Source: an uncultured Kiritimatiellota bacterium (GTDB taxonomy: Bacteria; Verrucomicrobiota; Kiritimatiellia; RFP12; UBA1067). Taken from it: a DNA stretch of 64,000 nucleotides. This document shows, piece after piece, positions 40,749 to 49,846 of the stretch. Made by a program: the position numbers and the translations under genes. Numbering within the stretch: position 1 is the stretch's first letter; every line of letters starts with the position of its first letter. The stretch is taken from contig CAKTYZ010000010.1 of the NCBI GenBank assembly GCA_934635225.1, positions 1 to 64,000 of the forward strand, written 5' to 3'. The notes under the pieces are model-generated. The model saw only the letters and a list, made by a program, of their open reading frames with translations, had not been told where the DNA came from and did no database searches.

Positions 40749-42428
40749 TCACGGAACGGGGAAGTTCGCAACGAGTGCCGCCGCTTCGCGCTTGACGCGC
40801 GACTGCACCTGCGTGTTCGTGATGTCGTCGAGGACATCGGCAATCCACGTGCCGATCTTGATCATCTCGGCCTCCTTCATGCCGCGCGTCGTCGCCGACG
40901 CCGTGCCGACGCGAATGCCCGAGGTCTTGAACGGACTCTCGGTGTCAAACGGAATCGTGTTCTTGTTGACAATGATACCCGCCGCGTCGAGCGCCGCCGC
41001 AGCATCCTTGCCGGTGATGCCCTTCGAGGCCTTGACGTCCACAAGGAAGAGATGATTGTCCGTGCCACCCGAAACGATGCGGTAGCCACGGTCCTGCACG
41101 GTCTTGCACATGACCTGACAGTTCTTCACGACCTGCTGCGCATAGCCTTTCTTGGACTCGCTCATCCATTCGCGGAAGACAACCGCCTTCGCCGCGATGA
41201 TGTTTTCGAGCGGACCGCCCTGCATGCCCGGGAAGACCGCCGAGTCAAGTGCCTTCGCCCATTTCTCCTTGCACAAGACCATGCCGCCGCGCGGACCTCC
41301 GAGCGTCTTGTGCGTCGTCGTCGTCACGAAGTCGGCATACGGGACGGGCGACTCGTGCGCCCCGCCCGCGACAAGGCCGGCGATGTGGGCCATGTCAACC
41401 ATCATGATCGCGCCGCACTTGTCGCAAATCTCGCGGATGCGCTTGAAGTCGATTGTGCGCGGATAGGCTGACGCGCCCGTGAGCAGGATCTTCGGCTTAA
41501 CCTCCATCGCCTGCTTTTCCATCGCGTCGTAGTCCAGCCGCTCCGTCTTCGGATCGACCGTGTAGGGGACGATGCGGTAGATCTTGCCCGAGAAGTTGAC
41601 GGGCGAGCCATGCGAGAGATGCCCGCCTTGGTCCAGCGACATCGACATGATCGTGTCACCCGGCTTGATCGTCGCAAAATAGACGGCCATGTTTGCCGCC
41701 GAACCGCAGTGCGGCTGGACGTTCGCGTGTTCAGCGCCGAAGAGCTGGCAGGCGCGCGTGCGGGCGAGTTCTTCCGCCGCATCGACGGGAAGGCAACCCG
41801 AATACCAACGCTTGCCCGGATAGCCCTCGGCGTACTTGTTCATCAGCACCGAGCCAGCCGCCTCGCGGCACGCGCGGGACGAGGTGTTCTCGGACGCGAT
41901 GAGGTTGATTTCCGCATCCTCCTGCTTGGTCTGCGCCTCAATTGCGGCGAAGACCTCAGGGTCGTCCTTCATGAGACCCGAACAGTCGGAAAGACGCTGT
42001 GCGCGTTCCAGTTTCCAGCGGCGACGCGCATGACGCGCATCGTTGTCCACCGGCGTCGCGAGGAATGTCTTCGCGATCTCGACAGCATAGTCGCCCGAGA
42101 CCGCGTCAGCCCCCAGGCAAAGGACGTTCGCGCCGTTGTGCTGGCGCGTCAGCGTCGCTGCGTCTGTCGTCGCGCAGACAGCCGCGCGAACGTTCTGAAA
42201 GCGGTTGGCGGCCATGGACATGCCAATGCCGCTGCGGCAAATGAGGATGCCGAAATCCGCTTCGCCCAAGGCGACTGCTTTCGCGACGGCAACCGCATAG
42301 TCTGGATAGTCGCTGCTCGCGCGGTCGGACGGCCCCATGTCGACAACTGCGCACTCGGTCCCGAGGACACGCACAAGATGCCCCTTGAGATCGAATCCGC
42401 CATGGTCGGAAGCAATGGCAATTTTCAT
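40749..42428 (-). CDS. Fusion of ribose-5-phosphate isomerase B and serine hydroxymethyltransferase
   Basis: The start is at MKIAIASDHGGFDLKGHL (42428), giving 559 residues. Residues 1-about 145 are RpiB-like (DHGGFDLK, GILICRSGIGMSMAANR, NVRAAVCATTDAA). Residues about 155-559 are a full-length SHMT: EINLIASENTSS, KYAEGYPGKRWYSGC, VDMAHIAGLV, and the PLP Lys in TTTTHKTLGGPRGG. So one polypeptide would interconvert ribose-5-phosphate and ribulose-5-phosphate and also serine and glycine. No stop or start lies between the parts. The two activities meet in purine synthesis (ribose and one-carbon units). Upstream is the oxidoreductase gamma gene with a 64-nt gap. Confidence 0.92.
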   Translation of the reverse strand: MKIAIASDHGGFDLKGHLVRVLGTECAVVDMGPSDRASSDYPDYAVAVAKAVALGEADFGILICRSGIGMSMAANRFQNVRAAVCATTDAATLTRQHNGANVLCLGADAVSGDYAVEIAKTFLATPVDNDARHARRRWKLERAQRLSDCSGLMKDDPEVFAAIEAQTKQEDAEINLIASENTSSRACREAAGSVLMNKYAEGYPGKRWYSGCLPVDAAEELARTRACQLFGAEHANVQPHCGSAANMAVYFATIKPGDTIMSMSLDQGGHLSHGSPVNFSGKIYRIVPYTVDPKTERLDYDAMEKQAMEVKPKILLTGASAYPRTIDFKRIREICDKCGAIMMVDMAHIAGLVAGGAHESPVPYADFVTTTTHKTLGGPRGGMVLCKEKWAKALDSAVFPGMQGGPLENIIAAKAVVFREWMSESKKGYAQQVVKNCQVMCKTVQDRGYRIVSGGTDNHLFLVDVKASKGITGKDAAAALDAAGIIVNKNTIPFDTESPFKTSGIRVGTASATTRGMKEAEMIKIGTWIADVLDDITNTQVQSRVKREAAALVANFPVP

Positions 42429-42492
42429 TTTTCTGAACCTTTCTTCTATCTGGTGTATGGCACAGGGGTCGTCCGCCAGTGGGTGACGACGT

Positions 42493-43031
42493 TCAACCCG
42501 CGATAAACTTTTCTCCAAGCGCGACAGCCTTGAGGTTGAGGTCGAGCAAGCTCGCCTTGCGTGCGCTGATCGTGTCCTTCAATGCCGCCGTCAGCGTCTC
42601 CGGATTCACGCACCGGAGCTTCTGGACAATGGCGCCGAGGATAATCATGTTCGCAAGCGAAACGGCCTGCATGTCCTTCGCCATTTGCGTGGCGGGAATG
42701 TAGACGACCTCGACATCCGTGCGCTTCACCTTGCGCTCGATCAACGAGGAATCGACGAAAATCGTCCCGCCGGGGGCGACGGCGCCTTCAAACTTGTCCA
42801 GCGAAGGCTCGTTCATGACCATCAGCACGTTCGGGTGGGCGATGATCGGCGAACCGACGGGATCGTCCGAAACGATGACCGAGCAGTTGCACGTGCCGCC
42901 GCGCATCTCAGGACCATACGAAGGAAGCCAAGAAAGCTCCTTGTTCTCGATGAGCGCCGCGTGCGCCAAGACCTTGCCGGAGAACAGAAGCCCCTGTCCG
43001 CCGAAGCCCGCCATAATTGTCTCGTAAGTCA

Positions 43032-43032
<1 letters not shown>
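42493..43032 (-). CDS. 2-oxoacid:ferredoxin oxidoreductase, gamma subunit
   Basis: The start is at MTYETIMAGFGGQG (43032), where ATG overlaps the beta-subunit stop by 1 nt; 179 residues. The family signature AGFGGQGLLFSGKVLA is followed by SYGPEMRGGTCNCSVI. This subunit takes part in CoA-dependent oxidative decarboxylation of 2-oxoacids with electrons passing to ferredoxin. It is the last gene of the delta-alpha-beta-gamma operon. Confidence 0.92.
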
Positions 43033-43781
<749 letters not shown>

Positions 43782-43782
43782 T

Positions 43783-44847
43783 TTACTTCGCCTCCTTCCG
43801 GATTGCCGCCAGCACCTCGTCAGCGCTCGGGATCATGCCGCCGACGCGGTTGCACATGCTGACGGGCTTCGAGCATCCTATCGCAAGTTTCACGTCTTCG
43901 TTCATCTGCCCCATGTTGAGCTCGACGGTCAGGAAACCCTTCACCTTCTCCGACGCCTTCACAAGCGGAGCCTTGGGGAACGGGAAAAGCGTGATCGGAC
44001 GAATCATGCCGACCTTGACGCCCTCCTTTCGCGCCGCGACAATCGCGTTCTTCGCGACGCGGGCGGTGATGCCGACGGAAACGACGCAGATTTCGGCGTC
44101 GTCCATCATGTACTCTTCCCAGCGGCATTCTTCCCGCTCCAGCTTCGCATAGCGCTCGAAGCGTTCACGGTTCGTCTCCTCAAGCTCCTCCGGCTTGAGG
44201 TAGAGGGAGTTGACGACGTTGTGCGGACGCTTCATCTCGGTTCCCGTCGTCGCCCACGGCTTCGTCGCGGGGATCGTCGCGGGATCGACCGTATCCTCGG
44301 GAAGGACGACCGGTTCCATCATCTGGCCCATCGTGCCGTCCGCCAACAGCATCGCCGGCATGCGGTACTTCTCGCCCAACTCGAACGCCAGGCGCGTCAT
44401 GTCCGCCATCTCCTGCACTGTCGCCGGCGCGAGGACGATGATGTGAAAGTCACCGTGTCCAGGGCCGCGCGTCATGAAAAAGTAGTCGGACTGCGACGGC
44501 TGGATGCCGCCAAGACCCGGACCGCCGCGCTGGACATTCACGATAAGGGCGGGCAAATCCGCGCCCGCGAGATAGGACATGCCCTCGGCCTTCAGCGAAA
44601 TGCCGGGCGATGACGAGCTCGTCATCGCGCGACGACCTGTCGAGGCGCACCCGTAGACCATGTTGATCGCGGCGATCTCGCTCTCGGCCTGAAGAAACGT
44701 GCCGCCGATCTTCGGCATGCGCTTGGACATATACGCCGCGATTTCCGTCTGCGGCGTGATCGGATAGCCAAAATAATGACGGCAGCCGCAACGAATCGCC
44801 GCTTCGGCGATTGCTTCGTTGCCCTTCATCAGAACTTTCTCACTCAT
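43783..44847 (-). CDS. 2-oxoacid:ferredoxin oxidoreductase, alpha subunit (VorB/KorA type)
   Basis: The 354-residue protein is the pyrimidine-domain subunit: MKGNEAIAEAAIRCGCRHYFGYPITPQTEI near the start (split by the family motif), then SSPGISLKAEGMSYLAGADLP and VNVQRGGPGLG. The C-terminal domain has MIRPITLFPFP. Substrate choice (branched-chain 2-oxoacids or 2-oxoglutarate) cannot be settled. It starts 59 nt after the ferredoxin-like delta gene and 1 nt before the beta gene. Confidence 0.92.
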   Translation of the reverse strand: MSEKVLMKGNEAIAEAAIRCGCRHYFGYPITPQTEIAAYMSKRMPKIGGTFLQAESEIAAINMVYGCASTGRRAMTSSSSPGISLKAEGMSYLAGADLPALIVNVQRGGPGLGGIQPSQSDYFFMTRGPGHGDFHIIVLAPATVQEMADMTRLAFELGEKYRMPAMLLADGTMGQMMEPVVLPEDTVDPATIPATKPWATTGTEMKRPHNVVNSLYLKPEELEETNRERFERYAKLEREECRWEEYMMDDAEICVVSVGITARVAKNAIVAARKEGVKVGMIRPITLFPFPKAPLVKASEKVKGFLTVELNMGQMNEDVKLAIGCSKPVSMCNRVGGMIPSADEVLAAIRKEAK

Positions 44848-44906
44848 GTGATTGAACTCCTAAAATCAGCACCAAAGCCAAGGCCTCAGCCTCGGACTCC
44901 TGCTTT

Positions 44907-45113
44907 TCATCTCTCTACTGTAATCACGCAGTCCGGGCACATCAACGCGCAACTCGCGCAGCCGACGCAAGCCGCCGGATCCGTGCACTCAACCGGAGCG
45001 TGCCCCTTGTGGTTGAGCCTTGTCTTTGAAAGCGCAAGAATCTTCTTCGGGCAAGCGGTCACGCACAGTCCGCATCCCTTGCAGAGTTCTTCCTTGAATG
45101 TCAACTTAGCCAT
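44907..45113 (-). CDS. 2-oxoacid:ferredoxin oxidoreductase, delta (2x4Fe-4S) subunit
   Basis: The 68-residue ferredoxin-like protein has two Cys motifs, CKGCGLCVTACP and CVGCASCALMCP, each binding a 4Fe-4S cluster. It passes electrons from the catalytic subunits to ferredoxin. It opens the operon, about 20 nt after a predicted promoter. Confidence 0.93.
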   Translation of the reverse strand: MAKLTFKEELCKGCGLCVTACPKKILALSKTRLNHKGHAPVECTDPAACVGCASCALMCPDCVITVER

Positions 45114-45134
45114 TTTAACTCCTTTGGGTTGAAT

Positions 45135-45163
45135 AGTATACCATAAAACGCAGCGGGGTAAAA
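45135..45163 (-). promoter_or_regulatory. Promoter of the 2-oxoacid oxidoreductase operon
   Basis: TTTTAC (45158-45163), 17 nt ending TGG, TATACT (45135-45140) on the minus strand; extended -10, weak -35. Confidence 0.55.
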
Positions 45164-45313
45164 GCGCGAGACCGCTTCATCCTACTCACGAAAATGGTAA
45201 TATCTAACGGGTCAGCAAAGAAGAGAGACCGGCCAGGGGGCTCAACGAAGAAGAAAAGCGAACAACGCCACCCCATAGATGCCGGGGACGCCCTGGAACG
45301 GAAGCGTCAACCG

Positions 45314-45474
45314 ATGCGGATGGATGAGCCACCCCTATGCGGATGGATGAGCCACCCCCATGCGGATGGATGAGGTACCCCCATGCGGATGGGTGAGTCA
45401 CCCCCATGCGGATGGATGAGGCACCCCCATGCAGATGGATGAGACACCCCCATGCGGATGGATGAGACACCCCA
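45314..45474. repeat. Seven-unit tandem array with 23-bp period
   Basis: Units of the form ATGCGGATGGATGAGnCACCC begin at 45314, 45337, 45360, 45383, 45406, 45429 and 45452, exactly 23 bp apart, with one to three changes each. The array ends in the palindrome CCCCATGGGG. It occupies the 545-bp gap 45114-45658, between the GH2-like gene's stop and the oxidoreductase promoter. Because 23 is not a multiple of three, the long ORFs through it arise from the absence of stops in the repeat. The rest of the gap shows no convincing gene. Confidence 0.92.
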
Positions 45475-45658
45475 TGGGGGCATGGCAGGAGATCATCAAC
45501 GGCATCCACCGCCACAGCCCAAATCCCGTTCGCATGGCGATCAAAGCCAATCGTCATGGCGCACTGCCGGAAAAATCCGGGATAAGGGTGGCGCCGAACC
45601 GCAATCAGCTCCTGGACAGGGAATCGGCGATCGAGCCGACTCCCTCCGTCACGTTTCA

Positions 45659-48600
45659 TTACCAGTGATAGTAGCGGTAAGGATCGTCCTCCCGCACGGG
45701 AACATCGACATAGCAGATGCGTCTCGGACCACGCCGGAAACCGAGGTTGCCCATGAGACGCGAGAGCATGAACTCCGCGCGCCGCTTCGACACGCGCAGA
45801 TAGGGCTTGCGCTCCGCGTCGAACAGCCACGGCGGGACCTGCCAGAAGACAAGCCGCCCCTTTCCGTAGCGGACGACGCGCACGGCCTCGTTGCCCTCCG
45901 GGTCAGGTTCGGCAAACGCCGTGAAGTCCATCAGCCCGTGCCAGGCCCAGTCGGCGTTGGAGAGACCCGCGAGTTCGGGCGGAAGCCGCTCAATCCGCGA
46001 GAAAAGCGCCGCCTTCTTCGCCACGGTCTTCAGCGGCACGGGCGACCATGCCCGAATCTCCTCGGAGTCAAGCCCCAGAAGAAGCGCCGTCGCGCCGTTT
46101 CGAATGCGTTCGGCGAAGTCCTTGGGAGGCTGTCCCGCGCCCGTCGAGACGAGGAAGAGACTGTGATTGCTCCGCGTCACGTCCGGATCGATCAGGTCGC
46201 CCGTCCGTGGCGAGAAGACCGTCGCGCCATACGCCAGCTGACCGTAGGCCTCCGCCGCGCCGCGTTCGGCGGGGATGGGCGGCAAGTCCTCGACCGCGAG
46301 CCGTCGCACCAGCGCGGAGGCGACGGGATCAGGCTCGCTCCGGTCCGTGACGTCCATCTGGCAGAAGACGATCGATCCGCGCGCGACGCGCCATTCCAGC
46401 AACGGCGAATACTGAAGGTCGAAGCCGCCGTCCACCCACGGCACCCAGTCGCCGTATGAGGGCTTCTCGGGGATGACGCTCGCGACAGCCCCGCGGAAGC
46501 CGTTGCGCCAGACGCGCGTGACGGAGTAGCCCGCAAAGGTGTCGCTGTCCGCGCTCGTCTCCGCCCGCACAGGCGGCGTGTAGGCGCGCTCCAATGTCGA
46601 TTCGCCCGCCCAGTCGCGCAACAACTCGTCACGCAGGAGATCCGCCGCGCCACCCGCCGCCGCATCGCGCACGAAGACGTTGCGAAGGCCGTAGGTCTGC
46701 ACGCGGAAGCCCAGCGTCTCCAGCGTCGCCTTTGTCTGCTCAAAGAGAATGACGCGCCCGCCGTTCCAAATGTGCGACAGGACCGCGCCGTCGAACAGCT
46801 CCTTCGTGAGGGCCTCGCGCCCGATGACCAGCCGGTCGCCCTTGCCGACCGTCACGTTCTCCTTGAAAGGAATGCCGAGACGCATGAATTCCTTGCGCGT
46901 CTTGCCGACGGAATCGATGAGGACGACGGATGCGGTCGCCGGCGTCTTCCGCTCGATAACGGACACCTTGAAGGAATCGCGCTGGCGTACGCCGCCCTCG
47001 AACGCAAACGCCGCGCTCAACTCAAAGCCGCCCGCCTTCTTCGGCGCGGCGAACGCCACGGGCACAAGCGCGCGCTCCCCCACGCCGACCGTGACCACGC
47101 CGCTCTTTCGCATGTCCCCGAGGGCCGCGTTCCAACGGACCTTCTGCGCCCGCCGACGGTCGTTGAGGATGACGAGCGTCTTCTTGATCGTCTCGCCCGG
47201 CGCAAAGACATGCCGCTTGTCCGTGAACTTGTCCGCGCCGCCAATCCACGCGCAGTCGGGCATGTTCCAGCGGTCGAAGACCGCGCCGACCGCCGTCGAG
47301 TCGTAGAAGCGCGGATCACCCCATCCAGGGCGGATGGAATCGGGGGAAAGCCCCGGAGCCTTGCGCACGTCCGCCAGCGTGCAGGACGACACCGGCGGCG
47401 CCGTGCGGCGGAGATTGAAGAGCCCGCCCTGATCCCACGGCAAAACCGCCGTGATGCCCCAGGCGCGCATCGACCGCCAGTTGTCCTCCGCATAGTGCGC
47501 CTGAATGCCGAAGTAGTTGTTCGTCAGGCTCGAACAGTGCCGGCTGAGCTGCCCCCAGCTGAAGCCGCGCGGGTTCGTCCGCCAAAGCCTCTCCTCCTGC
47601 ACAAGGACGTTGCGCGCCTCCGCCGTCGGCTCGTAGGCCGCGTCGTTGCGAAACGCCGCCGCGTATTCGGACGCCCAGAGCGACATGTAGCCGTTCCCGC
47701 GCCAGATGAAGAGCGGTCCCCGATAGCTGGAAAAGGTCGAGACGTGCGGCAAGCCCCATTCGACGAAGAACAGCGGCTTCACGCCTTCGGTCGCCCAATG
47801 TTCCAGCCACTCGCTCCGCTCCTGGACCGGAGACCAGTCCAGATAGCAGTTCACGCAGTGGAAGTCGTCCAGATTGCCCGACTCATGGTGATAGCAGGGG
47901 CGCGACGGATCCAGCTCGCCGATCAGGCGGCGGCAAGTCCGCGCCTTCGCGCGGTTCGGACCGTTATGTTCCGGCGGCAGTTCGTAAAGACCGTCGATGC
48001 GCTGCGGATGCCCCGCGCCGAGATAGCCCGCCGCATTGTGACTCGTCGCCCAGAGAACGACGGACGGATGCCGCCGCGCGAGACGCATGACCTTGCGCGT
48101 CACCTCGCGGTAGGCCCGCTGGCCCTCCTCCGTCTCCAGTCCCTCGAAGTCCTTGAAGTGCGGCAACGAGAAGCAGTACATGAAACCGCATTCGTCCGAC
48201 GCCGTCAGCATTTCCTCGACGCCCATCGTCGCGCCCGCGCTGACGGAATAGTTGCCGGCGATCATCGCGTTGAAGCCCCGCGCCAGCGCCGCGCGGCATT
48301 TCAGGACGGCGTTCGTGTAGGCGGCGGATTCCGAATTCCACTCCTGCGTCGAGTCGTAGAGCGCACGCAGGTGGACCTTCGTCCCGTTCAGCAGGAGGTC
48401 GCGCCCCGCAAGGCGCACGTCACGGAAACCGAAGACGAACGGAACCGTCTCGTCAACGACCGTTCCGCCCTTCACAAGTGCCAGCCGACAGGCATAGCGG
48501 TTGCGCGGCGTATCGAGGTCCCAGAGCCGCGCATCCTTCCACGAAGCCGCAAACGACACGACGCCGTCCGACGCGACCGTGCCCTTTCCCTCGAACGCGC

Positions 48601-49828
48601 GGCGGTCCGTTCCGTCCAGCGAGACGACAGTCGCCTGAAGGTCGCAGGTCGCGCCCGGTTCCAGCCCCCGCGTCTCGGCCTTGAAGACGATTTCGCCGCG
48701 CGCGACCGAGGTCTCGGCCCACGCGAAGTCGAGGCGTTCGCCGGACGGCGTGAGATCAAGCCACACGTTGCCCGTGATTCCCTGGAACTTGACCGCGCGC
48801 GCCGTGCGAACCTTGCGCCGCGACTCGTTGTACACGACCGTCTCGCCGGCCGCGTCGGCGCTCACGTCGAGCGCGAACGCGTGCCGCTTCCCCGGCGTGA
48901 CGAACGCCGTCACGTCCAGCTCGCTGTCGGGATACGCGACCGTCCCCGCCCGTTTCCCGTCCACCGACACCGTCACGGCCGAGCCGAGCATCTCGAAGTT
49001 CAGCGCGACGCGCCTCCCGCGCGCCTCTTCCGGCATGACGAAGCTGCGCCCGTACCACGCGCGGTTCGTCGCGATGTGCGCAAGGTCCTCGGGGCGGTCC
49101 TCGAACCACGGCGCGAGAACGCTCGTCGCCCTGAACGGCCGCCACCGAGACCACTGGGACGGGACCTTCGCCCAACCCCAGTCATCGCCTTCGCCCGGCA
49201 CGCCCGTCTCGCCCGCAAGGGACGGGCGGCACCGCCAGACGCCGTTCAGCGAGTAGCGCGTCCGCGTCCGGCTTGCCGTCCGATACGCGCCTGTCAGGCT
49301 CTCGGGGTCGGTCACGCCGTCCGGCAGGGGCGCGTTGCCGTGCTGCGCAAAGTAGTCGCGCGTAATCGCGAGCGAGAAATTGCGGAAGCGCACCTCGCCG
49401 CCCCCGGCCAAGTTGCAGAGGTTCACGGAGAGCGACGTGACGTTCGTCGGCAGCAAGTAGCTGCGCGTGACGTCCTTCCACGCCGTCGTGCCCGTCCAGC
49501 CGATGTTCTCGGGCCACGGGCAGACCGTCTTGCCGTTCTTGTCCTTCCACTCCATCGCGATGCGCGCCGTCTGCCAAGACTGCTCGCCCGCCGGAACGTC
49601 CGTCGTGCGCATCTCGCCCGTGAGGCGAAGGACGCGCCAGCCGGGCTTGAGCGCGAACCGCCGTGCGCAGTGTGCGCCCGGCTTCGAAAGGACGAGTTCA
49701 TCCCCCTCGACGCGCGCGCCACCGCTCAGGGGCGTGAACTCGCCCTTCTTCCAGAGGTCGATGGGCGCACCAGCGAGGACGGACTCGCTCAGCAGCAAAG
49801 AGAGAACGGCCAGTACGGTCACGCGCAT
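45659..49828 (-). CDS. Giant secreted GH2-like protein, probable acid/base residue missing
   Basis: The 1389-residue protein has a signal peptide (VLAVLSLLLSESVLA), a beta-sandwich (about 30-170), a GH2 sugar-binding domain (about 195-330, YSLNGVWRCRPSL), an Ig-like domain, and a TIM barrel (about 480-800). The barrel has RHPSVVLWATSHNAAG (about 595), where GH2 enzymes usually have a GNE with the acid/base Glu; here the Glu position reads Ala. PLFFVEWGLPH (about 689) supplies a possible nucleophile Glu. A C-terminal region (about 1000-1389) contains a glutamine-amidotransferase-like trimerisation fold as in some beta-galactosidases. It starts 18 nt after the Arg-tail gene upstream. Either it is non-catalytic or its acid lies elsewhere. 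Confidence 0.72.
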   Translation of the reverse strand: MRVTVLAVLSLLLSESVLAGAPIDLWKKGEFTPLSGGARVEGDELVLSKPGAHCARRFALKPGWRVLRLTGEMRTTDVPAGEQSWQTARIAMEWKDKNGKTVCPWPENIGWTGTTAWKDVTRSYLLPTNVTSLSVNLCNLAGGGEVRFRNFSLAITRDYFAQHGNAPLPDGVTDPESLTGAYRTASRTRTRYSLNGVWRCRPSLAGETGVPGEGDDWGWAKVPSQWSRWRPFRATSVLAPWFEDRPEDLAHIATNRAWYGRSFVMPEEARGRRVALNFEMLGSAVTVSVDGKRAGTVAYPDSELDVTAFVTPGKRHAFALDVSADAAGETVVYNESRRKVRTARAVKFQGITGNVWLDLTPSGERLDFAWAETSVARGEIVFKAETRGLEPGATCDLQATVVSLDGTDRRAFEGKGTVASDGVVSFAASWKDARLWDLDTPRNRYACRLALVKGGTVVDETVPFVFGFRDVRLAGRDLLLNGTKVHLRALYDSTQEWNSESAAYTNAVLKCRAALARGFNAMIAGNYSVSAGATMGVEEMLTASDECGFMYCFSLPHFKDFEGLETEEGQRAYREVTRKVMRLARRHPSVVLWATSHNAAGYLGAGHPQRIDGLYELPPEHNGPNRAKARTCRRLIGELDPSRPCYHHESGNLDDFHCVNCYLDWSPVQERSEWLEHWATEGVKPLFFVEWGLPHVSTFSSYRGPLFIWRGNGYMSLWASEYAAAFRNDAAYEPTAEARNVLVQEERLWRTNPRGFSWGQLSRHCSSLTNNYFGIQAHYAEDNWRSMRAWGITAVLPWDQGGLFNLRRTAPPVSSCTLADVRKAPGLSPDSIRPGWGDPRFYDSTAVGAVFDRWNMPDCAWIGGADKFTDKRHVFAPGETIKKTLVILNDRRRAQKVRWNAALGDMRKSGVVTVGVGERALVPVAFAAPKKAGGFELSAAFAFEGGVRQRDSFKVSVIERKTPATASVVLIDSVGKTRKEFMRLGIPFKENVTVGKGDRLVIGREALTKELFDGAVLSHIWNGGRVILFEQTKATLETLGFRVQTYGLRNVFVRDAAAGGAADLLRDELLRDWAGESTLERAYTPPVRAETSADSDTFAGYSVTRVWRNGFRGAVASVIPEKPSYGDWVPWVDGGFDLQYSPLLEWRVARGSIVFCQMDVTDRSEPDPVASALVRRLAVEDLPPIPAERGAAEAYGQLAYGATVFSPRTGDLIDPDVTRSNHSLFLVSTGAGQPPKDFAERIRNGATALLLGLDSEEIRAWSPVPLKTVAKKAALFSRIERLPPELAGLSNADWAWHGLMDFTAFAEPDPEGNEAVRVVRYGKGRLVFWQVPPWLFDAERKPYLRVSKRRAEFMLSRLMGNLGFRRGPRRICYVDVPVREDDPYRYYHW

Positions 49829-49846
49829 TGTCGAATGCCCTTTCCC

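Noticed and set aside
45429..45668. A 79-codon plus-strand ORF starting in the 23-bp array
   Set aside because: Its second half looks faintly protein-like, but it has no ribosome-binding site, begins in the repeat and ends inside the GH2-like gene. Support is too weak.
45204..45830. A minus-strand ORF with 23-residue repeats through the 23-bp array
   Set aside because: A 23-bp repeat without stops automatically gives a 23-residue repeat in every frame. The ORF also overlaps the end of the GH2-like gene, and its flanks look non-coding.
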